Source of the DNA: UBA2185 sp964564625
GTDB lineage: Bacteria; Desulfobacterota; Syntrophia; Syntrophales; UBA2185
Assembly (NCBI GenBank): GCA_964564625.1
Contig: CAZMBE010000004.1
Span: 62,001-126,000 of the forward strand
Reading direction: 5' to 3'
Length of the DNA: 64,000 nt
Position 1 is the first letter of the stretch. Each line of letters starts with the position of its first letter. The translations under genes were made by a program, and so were the position numbers. Below, piece by piece: positions 15,741 through 23,352 of this stretch. The notes beneath the pieces are model-generated. The model did not search any database. It saw only the letters and a program-made list of their open reading frames with translations, and was not told the DNA's origin.

Positions 15741-17120
15741 TTATTGGCCAATTTTAAATCTCTTTAATTTTTCAACAAAGGTTGTTCTGTTTATATTAAG
15801 TAGTTTTGCAGCTTTGTTTTTTGCTCCCCCGGCTTTTTCCAGAGCCCTAGCAAGCAAGTCCTTTTCGAAGCTGTCAATGAGGGCATTTAAGTCAAGGCCG
15901 TCATCCGTTATTTCTATACCGTTAATTTCATGTAGCTTAGGAGAAGATATTGCTATTTTATCAGGAAGGTCTGCAACTTCTATATTCCCCTCTTCCTTCA
16001 ATACGACAATCATTTCTATCAGATTCTCTAACTCTCTCACATTTCCTGGCCAGGGATACTTCAGCAGATATTCCATTGCTTCAGGAACTATTCTATCCAC
16101 TGTCTTTCTCTTTGATTTATTAAACTTTCTCAAGAAATGGTTAGCCAAAATCGGAATATCAACCTTTCTCTCCCTCAGAGGGGGGAGATGGACAGGTATG
16201 ACATTAATGCGGTAAAAAAGATCTTCCCGAAATCTCTTCTCTTCTATCGCTTTTTGCAAATCCTGGTTTGTTGCAGCAATAATTCTTACATCAACCTGCA
16301 GGGTCTTGACACCCCCGATGCGCTCAAATTCTTTTTCCTGCAATACCCTTAAGACCTTCACCTGCAAGGCAGGACTCATATCCCCGATTTCATCAAGAAA
16401 TATCGTCCCACCATTGGCCAATTCAAATCTGCCGATTCTTGTGCGGATCGCACCCGTAAACGCACCTTTTTCATGACCGAACAATTCACTTTCGAGAAGT
16501 TCTCCCGGAATAGCCCCGCAGTTTACCGCAACAAGAGGAGCATTGTTTCTCTCGCTGTTGAAATGTATCGCCCTGGCAACAAGTTCTTTGCCTGTACCAC
16601 TTTCTCCGAATATCATGACCGTGCTATCTGAAGAAGCGACCTTTTCGATTGTATCAAAGATCTTTTTCATGCCATCACTGTAACCGATCATTTTGTCGAA
16701 ATCGAATTTTCTTTTCAAATTTTTCTTGAGGGCAATATTTTCATTTCTGAGTTTCGCATAGGATAGTGCCCTTTCGATTGTCAGCGTGACAAGATCATCC
16801 TTCAGTGGCTTTGTGATGAAGTCAAAAGCACCAAGTTTCATAGCTGCTACGGCTGTATTGATGGTACCGTAACCAGTAGTAAGAATAACAATACTTTCAG
16901 GATTAATTTCTCGGATAAACTCTAAAAGCTGGAGACCATCCACATTTGGCATCTTTAAATCGGTAACGACCAGGTCATATTTGTCTTCAATAAAGGCATC
17001 CCTAGCCTGCCTGCCATCTTCAACTGCCCTTACCTCATAGCCACAATTTCTCAGTAATTCGGCAAGATTCTCCCTGCTTAATTCATGGTCCTCAGCCAAT
17101 AATATTTTGGGATTTTTCAT
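15741..17120 (-). CDS. Second sigma-54-dependent response regulator (NtrC family)
   Basis: The 459-residue product has a receiver domain (acidic pair AEDHE, phospho-acceptor in VVTDLKMP), an AAA+ domain with Walker A GESGTGKE and sigma-54 loop HEKGAFTGA, and a Fis-type C-terminal helix-turn-helix (GAKNKAAKLLNINRTTFVEKL). It is a transcription activator for sigma-54 RNA polymerase. No kinase gene adjoins it. Placed upstream of the flagellar regulatory operon and diverging from a sigma-28 unit, it is a candidate for the top-level flagellar activator, but it could equally control other genes. Confidence 0.85.
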   Translation of the reverse strand: MKNPKILLAEDHELSRENLAELLRNCGYEVRAVEDGRQARDAFIEDKYDLVVTDLKMPNVDGLQLLEFIREINPESIVILTTGYGTINTAVAAMKLGAFDFITKPLKDDLVTLTIERALSYAKLRNENIALKKNLKRKFDFDKMIGYSDGMKKIFDTIEKVASSDSTVMIFGESGTGKELVARAIHFNSERNNAPLVAVNCGAIPGELLESELFGHEKGAFTGAIRTRIGRFELANGGTIFLDEIGDMSPALQVKVLRVLQEKEFERIGGVKTLQVDVRIIAATNQDLQKAIEEKRFREDLFYRINVIPVHLPPLRERKVDIPILANHFLRKFNKSKRKTVDRIVPEAMEYLLKYPWPGNVRELENLIEMIVVLKEEGNIEVADLPDKIAISSPKLHEINGIEITDDGLDLNALIDSFEKDLLARALEKAGGAKNKAAKLLNINRTTFVEKLKRFKIGQ

Positions 17121-17271
17121 AAATTATTCTTTAAGACACCACTCTTTTAAGACGATATAATAAATAGAGTTTGTTAATTGGGGTGAATATGAACAAAAAA
17201 TTCGCCAATAGTCAATCAAAATATTTGAAACTTTTGCGTAAAATATGAACATTATTTTAGGAAAAAACAGT

Positions 17272-17298
17272 TAAAGTTATGCAATTTTTATCCGATAA
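17272..17298 (+). promoter_or_regulatory. Sigma-28 (FliA) promoter
   Basis: TAAAGTTA at 17272-17279 and TCCGATAA at 17291-17298 are separated by exactly 11 bases. The FliA consensus is TAAAGTTT-N11-GCCGATAA, so 14 of 16 positions match. It lies 42 bases before the small gene at 17341 and should drive it together with the HD-GYP gene. Confidence 0.8.
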
Positions 17299-17340
17299 AT
17301 TAAATGAAGAAGGTTAATAAAGGTATTATGGAGTTGAACT

Positions 17341-17556
17341 ATGACGATCTCATCATATCAGATCGACAATATACTGAAGGCATATAGTAAACAGAACAAG
17401 GTCAAGCCCTCAACATCACTGCAAATGGACCCTCTACAGGGAGAAAAGTATGTCGACGTCGTTACAATCGACACAACAGAGAAAACGGCCGTGTATGACA
17501 AAATTTCCTACAGCCTGATGGATATTCTTACCAAAACCAAAAAAAATGATGTCTAA
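17341..17556 (+). CDS. Small protein in a sigma-28 unit, possibly FlgM-associated
   Basis: A 71-residue soluble protein with GGAG eight bases before its ATG. The N-terminus (MTISSYQIDNILKAYSKQ) resembles short proteins annotated near flgM in Desulfovibrio-type genomes (the DVU0524 type); this is recalled similarity, not a search result. The C-terminus is amphipathic (ISYSLMDILTKTK). It is the first gene behind the sigma-28 promoter and is separated by 12 bases from the HD-GYP regulator. A regulatory role in late flagellar expression is inference from context. Confidence 0.6.
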   Translation: MTISSYQIDNILKAYSKQNKVKPSTSLQMDPLQGEKYVDVVTIDTTEKTAVYDKISYSLMDILTKTKKNDV

Positions 17557-17568
17557 GAGTCATATCCC

Positions 17569-19068
17569 ATGTCCTATTCTATAGATAATGCACACGATCA
17601 GGTAAGTCTGCAACCAATCAATACTATTATCGCGAAAAAACAATCCATACTGGTCGTCGATGATGATTCAGCCACAAGATCACTTGTGGTCGATGCGATA
17701 GGACAGTCTGGAAATTACACGGTAACTGAGGCATGTGATGGTGTCGAAGGGCTCAAAAAGATCAGTGAAAATTGTTTCGACCTTGTTATATGCGACGTTA
17801 TGATGCCTGGTATGAATGGCATGGATCTTCTCGACAGAATCAGAGAAATTGATCCGACAACGTACGCAATTCTCATTACTGCGTATCCAACTATTGATCT
17901 CACCGTCTCAGCAATGAAGACAGGCGCCGTAGATTTTCTATCGAAACCATTTAATATTGATGACCTTATATACAAAGTAGATGTTTATTTAAGGGCAAAA
18001 GCCATGATGGTTGAAGACGGTAACCAACTTCAATCCTCAGCTTTAAGCAATAAAATAAATGACCTATCAACTCGAAATTATATCTATGACACTATTGAGC
18101 ACACAAAAAACAATGACGAAATCTTTCAGGAAATGGTCAACTTGGCCATCAAGGTTATCGGTGGGGAGATGTGTTCTATCCTGCTTCATGACAAAGATAA
18201 TCAGGAATTTGCTCCCATTGTTGTAAAGGGGGTATCGCAGGCTTTTTTCAAAAATATAATGATACCATCGCTTTACTCTTTCCTTAAAGAAACTGTTCGC
18301 AGGAAAGAACCTTTGCTCATGAATCTTATCGATAATGCAGTATTTTCATCTGTTATCTGCGCCCCATTAAAAATGAGAGGACAGGTTTTCGGTGTTATCG
18401 TTCTTTCAGGAAAAAGTAACGAAAATGTTTATACAGAAAGGGATCTTTATTATGTTCAGAGTATCGCGAACAGGGGATCCCTTAATATTGAAAACAGGCT
18501 TCTCTATGAAAGCTTGTATACGAATCTCTTAAGAACCTTTCAATCCCTCGCTAAATCGATCCAGGCACGCGATCACTATACCGAAGAGCACTCCGTAAGA
18601 GTTATGAATCTTGCCGTCAAAATCGCAGAAGCCATGGATTGCACTTCCGGAGAAATAGAATCTTTGCGTATAGCCTCAACTCTGCATGATGTAGGAAAGA
18701 TCGCAATACCGGATAACATACTGCTGAAACCAGGCAGACTCACAGACGAAGAGTTCGATATTATTAAGAATCATGCCGTCATCGGAGAAAATATTCTGAA
18801 GCCGCTTCCGATCTTAGACACAGAACGGTTAATAATCCGGCATCATCATGAGCGGTGGGACGGCAAAGGCTACCCTGATGGACTCTGTGGATCTGAAATC
18901 CCTTTTCTTTCCAGAATTCTGACTGCCGTGGATTCCTATGATGCCATGACCAATAACCGCCCATACAGAAAGGCAATGGAGATAAAGGAGGCTCTCGACG
19001 AGTTAAAAAGAAACATTCATCGTCAGTTTGATAAAGAAATAGTTAACTGCTTCATCAGTATCCTATAA
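17569..19068 (+). CDS. Response regulator with GAF-like and HD-GYP domains (c-di-GMP phosphodiesterase)
   Basis: The 499-residue product has a receiver domain (about 25-140; acidic pair VVDDDS, phospho-acceptor in VICDVMMPGMNG), a GAF-like middle domain (about 170-310) and an HD-GYP domain (about 325-490). The metal and catalytic signature is intact: HDVGKIAIPD, HHHERWDGKGYPDG and the usual DSYDAMTNNRPYR. It should hydrolyse cyclic di-GMP to pGpG or GMP. Transcription from the sigma-28 promoter at 17272 would make it a late flagellar-class gene, so it probably lowers c-di-GMP once flagella are built. Confidence 0.88.
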   Translation: MSYSIDNAHDQVSLQPINTIIAKKQSILVVDDDSATRSLVVDAIGQSGNYTVTEACDGVEGLKKISENCFDLVICDVMMPGMNGMDLLDRIREIDPTTYAILITAYPTIDLTVSAMKTGAVDFLSKPFNIDDLIYKVDVYLRAKAMMVEDGNQLQSSALSNKINDLSTRNYIYDTIEHTKNNDEIFQEMVNLAIKVIGGEMCSILLHDKDNQEFAPIVVKGVSQAFFKNIMIPSLYSFLKETVRRKEPLLMNLIDNAVFSSVICAPLKMRGQVFGVIVLSGKSNENVYTERDLYYVQSIANRGSLNIENRLLYESLYTNLLRTFQSLAKSIQARDHYTEEHSVRVMNLAVKIAEAMDCTSGEIESLRIASTLHDVGKIAIPDNILLKPGRLTDEEFDIIKNHAVIGENILKPLPILDTERLIIRHHHERWDGKGYPDGLCGSEIPFLSRILTAVDSYDAMTNNRPYRKAMEIKEALDELKRNIHRQFDKEIVNCFISIL

Positions 19069-19161
19069 TGGTGGAGGACAAGGAAGACGTCGCTCGTCCG
19101 CAACCTTCACAGAGTCCATCTTCTCACATATCACTTCAAAAAGATCTTTTTCAAAGACCCC

Positions 19162-20295
19162 TTATTTCCGCTTTTTCTTCTTCTTAGGAAACACCTGATT
19201 ACTCTTGTAAATGAAACTTCCCGGATAATTTCTATCAATATCATTGTTCTGCATATACTTCAGAGCATCTTCACGGCTCGTGAAATGACCTATTAATATT
19301 CTATACAGAGTTTCTTTACCCTTTAGATTCATCTCAGACCAATGGGCATCGATGCCTTCTTCTCTGAGCATTTTTGTATACTCTTTCGCCATTTCAAGGT
19401 TCCGAATCAATTTGACCTGTATCGCAAATGGTTTCTGTACCCCAAACCGAACATTTTTTGATTTTTCCTGTTTAAATCCGGCATTTCTTTTCAATGTAAC
19501 CGGAGAAACTTTTCTCTCTGCACTTCCGAAAGTCTCCGGTTTAGTCAGTTTTGCCTTCGGGACTTCTTTACCGGAAATATCCGGTTTAGTCGGTTCTGCC
19601 TTTGGGATTTCTTTACCCGTTCCGGCGATGTTCTCCGTATCAATTTTTTGCAATGTATCCGGTTTAAGTAATTCTTCTCCGCTAATCTCTTTCGCAATCC
19701 TTGTGGCGCTTACGGCATCAACACTTTGAGAAGAGGTTATCTCTCTGACAATTCCCAGGCCAACATCACGATTGATGTGAGCCCATATAGCCCCAGCTTT
19801 TTTACTATTCATGCGCAGCATAATCTCGGCAGCCATTTTTCTATCCATTTTTTCAAATATAATCGCCGCTTTTTCGGGAGGAGTGGCTTCGTACATTTTT
19901 GCCAGTGCTTTGTATTTGTTATCCATCTCCACTTTTCGAACCTCCAGGGGAGGTGACATTTTTTCCTCCAGAGCCCTAAGCGCCTCCATATCCTCCGTAA
20001 CTTCCATTTTTAAGGTATCAATCTTTCTCTCTTCTTCTTTAAGCGCTTTCTCGCGTGTATCAAGTTGTTGTTTCCTTTCCTGAAGATTCTTCATAAGGCC
20101 GGTTTCGTGATCCGAAGGAGCTTTCACTTCATCCTTTACGGATTCTGCACCTGTGGACCCGGTTTGTGCGAATAAACTCTCTATAGGCACATAAACATTG
20201 TGAGAACCGTATAACACGATGTCAGTCACATGGAAATACATTATCATCATGAGAGATATCACTATTCCGCGCATAAGAGTGATCATTTTTTTCAT
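19162..20295 (-). CDS. MotE-like protein with C-terminal SPOR domain
   Basis: The 377-residue product has an N-terminal membrane segment, a coiled coil (about 70-120), an MgtE N-terminal-like domain (KALAKMYEATPPEKAAIIFEKMD ... MNSKKAGAIWAHI) clearly homologous to the MotE-like protein at 3377-3958, a low-complexity linker with repeated KPDISGKEVPKA/KPETFG units, and a C-terminal SPOR-like domain (FAIQVKLIRNLEMAKEYTKMLR). SPOR domains bind denuded peptidoglycan glycan, so it may anchor or recruit motor parts to the wall. The ATG at 20295 follows AAAGGAAA; an earlier in-frame ATG lies 18 bases upstream. It ends with a very basic KKKKKRK tail. Confidence 0.65.
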   Translation of the reverse strand: MKKMITLMRGIVISLMMIMYFHVTDIVLYGSHNVYVPIESLFAQTGSTGAESVKDEVKAPSDHETGLMKNLQERKQQLDTREKALKEEERKIDTLKMEVTEDMEALRALEEKMSPPLEVRKVEMDNKYKALAKMYEATPPEKAAIIFEKMDRKMAAEIMLRMNSKKAGAIWAHINRDVGLGIVREITSSQSVDAVSATRIAKEISGEELLKPDTLQKIDTENIAGTGKEIPKAEPTKPDISGKEVPKAKLTKPETFGSAERKVSPVTLKRNAGFKQEKSKNVRFGVQKPFAIQVKLIRNLEMAKEYTKMLREEGIDAHWSEMNLKGKETLYRILIGHFTSREDALKYMQNNDIDRNYPGSFIYKSNQVFPKKKKKRK

Positions 20296-20462
20296 GTGTG
20301 TTTCCTTTATCAATGATACCCCATAATAAACTACTCCAATATTGCGCTAATACATGATTTCATCTCGGCAAGCAACGTCTTTTCTGTATGCTCAATGAGG
20401 ACATGTAAAAAGGAGTCTATCTCCTAAATCTTTGAGTCTCATTAACCTCATTCGCATTTACC

Positions 20463-20489
20463 TTGACAATCTCAATAAGTAATTATAAT
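20463..20489 (+). promoter_or_regulatory. Sigma-70-like promoter with short spacer
   Basis: TTGACA (20463-20468) and TATAAT (20484-20489) both match consensus exactly, but the spacer is 15 bases rather than 17. The start of transcription would be near 20496, about 65 bases before the broken gene at 20560. Confidence 0.5.
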
Positions 20490-20559
20490 GATATGCTGTA
20501 AGTGTATCAAATAATTAGATGAAGCACTCGTGGCAAGACACACTTTTTTCAAATTTTCA

Positions 20560-21173
20560 ATGAATGTGAATAAACAACAAAAAAAATTCACCGTTATCAT
20601 AATTCAGGACGAGAGACTGTTGTGTTCCTTCAAGTTTCCTGTGAACTTTTTTAAAATATGCCTTTTGCAGTTATCGGTGTGATAATTCTCTTCTCTGCGA
20701 CAATTCTGCTTCATAACAAAACGAATAATTCAAACAAAGAAGAACTTATAATCAAGACCGAAACCCAAGACAAACCACCCGAAACAAAAAATCATGACAA
20801 TGAAATCAGCATTGCTGCCGTAAATTCTTACAACCTCTTTATAGAAGATTTCAGATCACATTTTGACTTTAGAAGAAAATTATTCCGCTACTCATTTCTG
20901 ATAAGAAACAAAGATTCAAAAAATGCCACGACTTCGGGTTACATCTTCGTTATCCTGAAATCAGAGGGCCTTGGGCCGGACCAGTGGCTGCCGGAGCCGC
21001 AAACTACTCTCACCAACGGAGTGCCGCAAAACTTTAAAGATGGTGATCCTTTTTCCATCACTAAACATAAAGTCATAACCAAAGATATTTCTACGCAGCA
21101 TATTTATGATTCTGCTTCAATATTTGTTTTTTCCAATGACGGTAAACGTATACTGGAAAAAAATTCAGCTTGA
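20560..21173 (+). pseudogene. Membrane-anchored envelope protein, reading frame broken near codon 33
   Basis: An ATG at 20560 opens a frame that reads KKFTVIIIQDERLLCSFKFP and stops at 20682. The continuation, a membrane segment (FAVIGVIILFSATILL) and a 130-residue domain, lies in another frame from 20655 to 21173. Adding one A to the AAAA run at 20653-20656 would join both into about 205 residues. The N-terminal pattern resembles the start of deltaproteobacterial envelope proteins and M23 peptidases found beside bactofilins; the C-terminal part (GYIFVILKSEG ... DGDPFSITKHKVI) has no function I recognise. The second part may also be translated alone from the ATG at 20658. Real mutation, slippage or sequencing error cannot be told apart here. 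Confidence 0.55.
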
Positions 21174-21211
21174 AAAATTGATTCAGGTGGTAAATAAGGG
21201 AGCACTAACCA

Positions 21212-21565
21212 TTGAGTAACAGAAAAGATAATATTTCTATAATAAACAGCACCAGCAAGATTGAAGGGATGCTGAATTTTAAAGGGCATCTTATCATTGA
21301 AGGCGCCATAGAAGGAACAATCCTTGCGGAAACCGTTTTTACAGAAAGAGATAGTCGGGTTACGGCGAACATAAAAGCAACTTCCCTCACAATAGCCGGA
21401 TTTTTTCAAGGAGACATTGAGGTTGCTGATACATTAACAATCGTAAAGACAGCGGACGTGAAAAGTCAGATTAGGTGTTGCAAGTTAATTATAGATGAAG
21501 GAGGACGTTTAAATGGAAGTGTTAAATTTATCTCTTCAGAAAGTCTTCCCAACAGCCCCCCTTGA
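21212..21565 (+). CDS. Bactofilin family cytoskeletal protein
   Basis: Bactofilins are small proteins that polymerise into filaments and localise cell-wall enzymes. The 117-residue product consists of one beta-helix domain with the repeated pattern GMLNFKGHLIIEGAIEGTI ... VTANIKATSLTIAGFFQGDI and GRLNGSVKF, characteristic of the family (DUF583). The start is a TTG with GGGAG about ten bases upstream. It follows the broken membrane-anchored gene, a common pairing of bactofilin with an envelope partner. Termini are short and polar. Confidence 0.88.
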   Translation: MSNRKDNISIINSTSKIEGMLNFKGHLIIEGAIEGTILAETVFTERDSRVTANIKATSLTIAGFFQGDIEVADTLTIVKTADVKSQIRCCKLIIDEGGRLNGSVKFISSESLPNSPP

Positions 21566-21655
21566 TTGGAAAATCTAACCTATCTCAAAAGAAGAATCTT
21601 CATACTATTGCCAGCACGCTGTGATGTTTTTCTATTGTATCTGTTCAATGCTGAT

Positions 21656-21685
21656 TTGACAGATGTTCTCTATCATCATTATAGT
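21656..21685 (+). promoter_or_regulatory. Sigma-70 promoter of ctpA
   Basis: TTGACA (21656-21661) and TATAGT (21680-21685) are spaced by 18 bases. Transcription would start near 21692, giving a leader of about 140 bases that contains the paired hairpins at 21733-21810. Confidence 0.6.
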
Positions 21686-21732
21686 TAAAAAATTATGGTA
21701 AACTAAATACAAATAGTGGTATCGTAATAAAA

Positions 21733-21810
21733 GAGACCTTTTCATAAGGTCTTTTTCAGGAGTGAAGTTTCCCCGGACTCCCGTTGAACCGAGACCTTGT
21801 ATAAGGTCTC
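21733..21810 (+). promoter_or_regulatory. Attenuator-like leader of ctpA with two near-identical hairpins
   Basis: GAGACCTT-ttcat-AAGGTCT (733-752 within 21733-21752) forms a hairpin followed by a run of T to 21756, a weak terminator. GAGACCTT-gtat-AAGGTCTC recurs at 21791-21810 as a perfect 8-bp stem without a T run. The arms can also pair across (21746-21752 with 21791-21798), which would open the terminator. Another pair of short arms (GGAGT/ACTCC) lies between them. A GGAGG site before the ctpA ATG follows. Confidence 0.5.
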
Positions 21811-21829
21811 AATGTATTTGGAGGTTTAA

Positions 21830-23137
21830 ATGAAAAATTTCTTACATACGAAAGTGCTCTTATTATTGTGCTTCATTACCTGTGTGTTCCTACTCAGCCT
21901 TCAGGCAGATTCCCAGGTATCGGCGGCACTGGACAGGAGCATCTACAACAATCTCAAAACATTTAATGAAGTGCTTGATATGGTACAGAAAAACTACGTC
22001 GAGCAGGTAGAATCAAAAAAACTTATCGAAGGAGCGATCAATGGAATGATGAAGTCACTGGATCCCCACAGTACTTACATGACTTCAGATATGTACAAAG
22101 AACTGGAGGTGGAAACACGGGGAAGTTTTGGGGGTATAGGTATTGAAATAACCATTAAGAAAGATGTCTTGACCGTTGTTTCACCCATCGAGGATACCCC
22201 TGCATTCCTCGCAGGCATAAAAGCCGGTGATCAGATTATACAGATTGACGGAAAATCCACCAAAGATATTACGATAATGGAAGCAGTAAAAAAATTGCGA
22301 GGGCCGAAGGACACAAAGGTTACCATAACGATTATGCGGGAAAAAATGCCTAAGCCGAAAGATTACACGATTACAAGGGATGTCATAAAGATAAGAAGCA
22401 TTAAATCAAAGGTCTATGATGATCATATAGGATATATAAGGGTCGCTTCGTTCCAGGAGAGAACTTCAGATGACTTGAAGAAAGAACTAAAAAATATCAC
22501 AGTGAAAAACGGAGTCCTCAAAGGCTTGATCATAGATTTAAGGAACAACCCCGGCGGATTATTAAATCAGGCAGTAGGAGTTGCCGATGTCTTTCTGAAA
22601 TCAGGTATTATCGTATCCACAAAGGGAAGAACAAAAAGCATGGAAACCAAGTCGATGGCAAAGAACGATGGTGATGAGCCAACATGCCCCATTGTCGCTC
22701 TGGTCAATGAAGGCACCGCCAGTGCCGCTGAGATTGTGTCAGGCGCTCTTCAAGATAACAGGAGAGCATTGGTAGTCGGAACACAAACCTTCGGGAAGGG
22801 GTCCGTACAAACGGTAATCCCTCTTGAGGGTGGAGCGGCCTTGAAGTTAACCACAGCTAAGTATTACACGCCAAATGGACGATCAATCCAGGCTGAGGGG
22901 ATAGCGCCGGATATTATCGTGAAACATATAAGACCCGCTGAGGATAAGGAATCAACAGATGATTTCGTCAGGGAACGGGATCTTAGGGGTCATATAGAGC
23001 CGAAAAAGGAAAATAATTCACACAGAGAAGAATCATTGAAAAAAGATAAGGACCCTTTAAGCCAGGATAATCAATTAAAGAGCGCGATAGATATCATCAA
23101 GAGCTGGGATATTATGAAGAAGAATTTGAAAAGTTAG
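21830..23137 (+). CDS. ctpA: Carboxy-terminal processing protease (S41 family)
   Basis: The 435-residue product has an N-terminal signal peptide (about 1-28), a PDZ domain (about 85-170; SFGGIGIEI ... AGIKAGDQIIQIDGK) and the S41 protease core with the catalytic serine in GTASAAEIVSGAL and the lysine in GTQTFGKGSVQT. CtpA enzymes cleave periplasmic proteins near their C-termini and in several bacteria control peptidoglycan hydrolases. GGAGG lies eight bases before the ATG. Its C-terminal 60 residues are charged and of low complexity. The bactofilin upstream and lipoproteins downstream suggest an envelope-maintenance group. Confidence 0.93.
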   Translation: MKNFLHTKVLLLLCFITCVFLLSLQADSQVSAALDRSIYNNLKTFNEVLDMVQKNYVEQVESKKLIEGAINGMMKSLDPHSTYMTSDMYKELEVETRGSFGGIGIEITIKKDVLTVVSPIEDTPAFLAGIKAGDQIIQIDGKSTKDITIMEAVKKLRGPKDTKVTITIMREKMPKPKDYTITRDVIKIRSIKSKVYDDHIGYIRVASFQERTSDDLKKELKNITVKNGVLKGLIIDLRNNPGGLLNQAVGVADVFLKSGIIVSTKGRTKSMETKSMAKNDGDEPTCPIVALVNEGTASAAEIVSGALQDNRRALVVGTQTFGKGSVQTVIPLEGGAALKLTTAKYYTPNGRSIQAEGIAPDIIVKHIRPAEDKESTDDFVRERDLRGHIEPKKENNSHREESLKKDKDPLSQDNQLKSAIDIIKSWDIMKKNLKS

Positions 23138-23352
23138 CATTTAGGATACATGAGGGTGGCAATGCGCGATGAGGACAAAGAATACATTCAACCGTGAGCT
23201 TTTTCTTCGCCTTTGCTGAAGAATGGGAAGAGATGCCATCTTTGCCAGCGTGAACGATCAGCAATCCAGCGGCAATGTCATATAAAGCTGGGGGCTATTC
23301 TCTATATGAATAGAACTTTTATTGGAATAAATAATTTTTAAGATACATTCCC

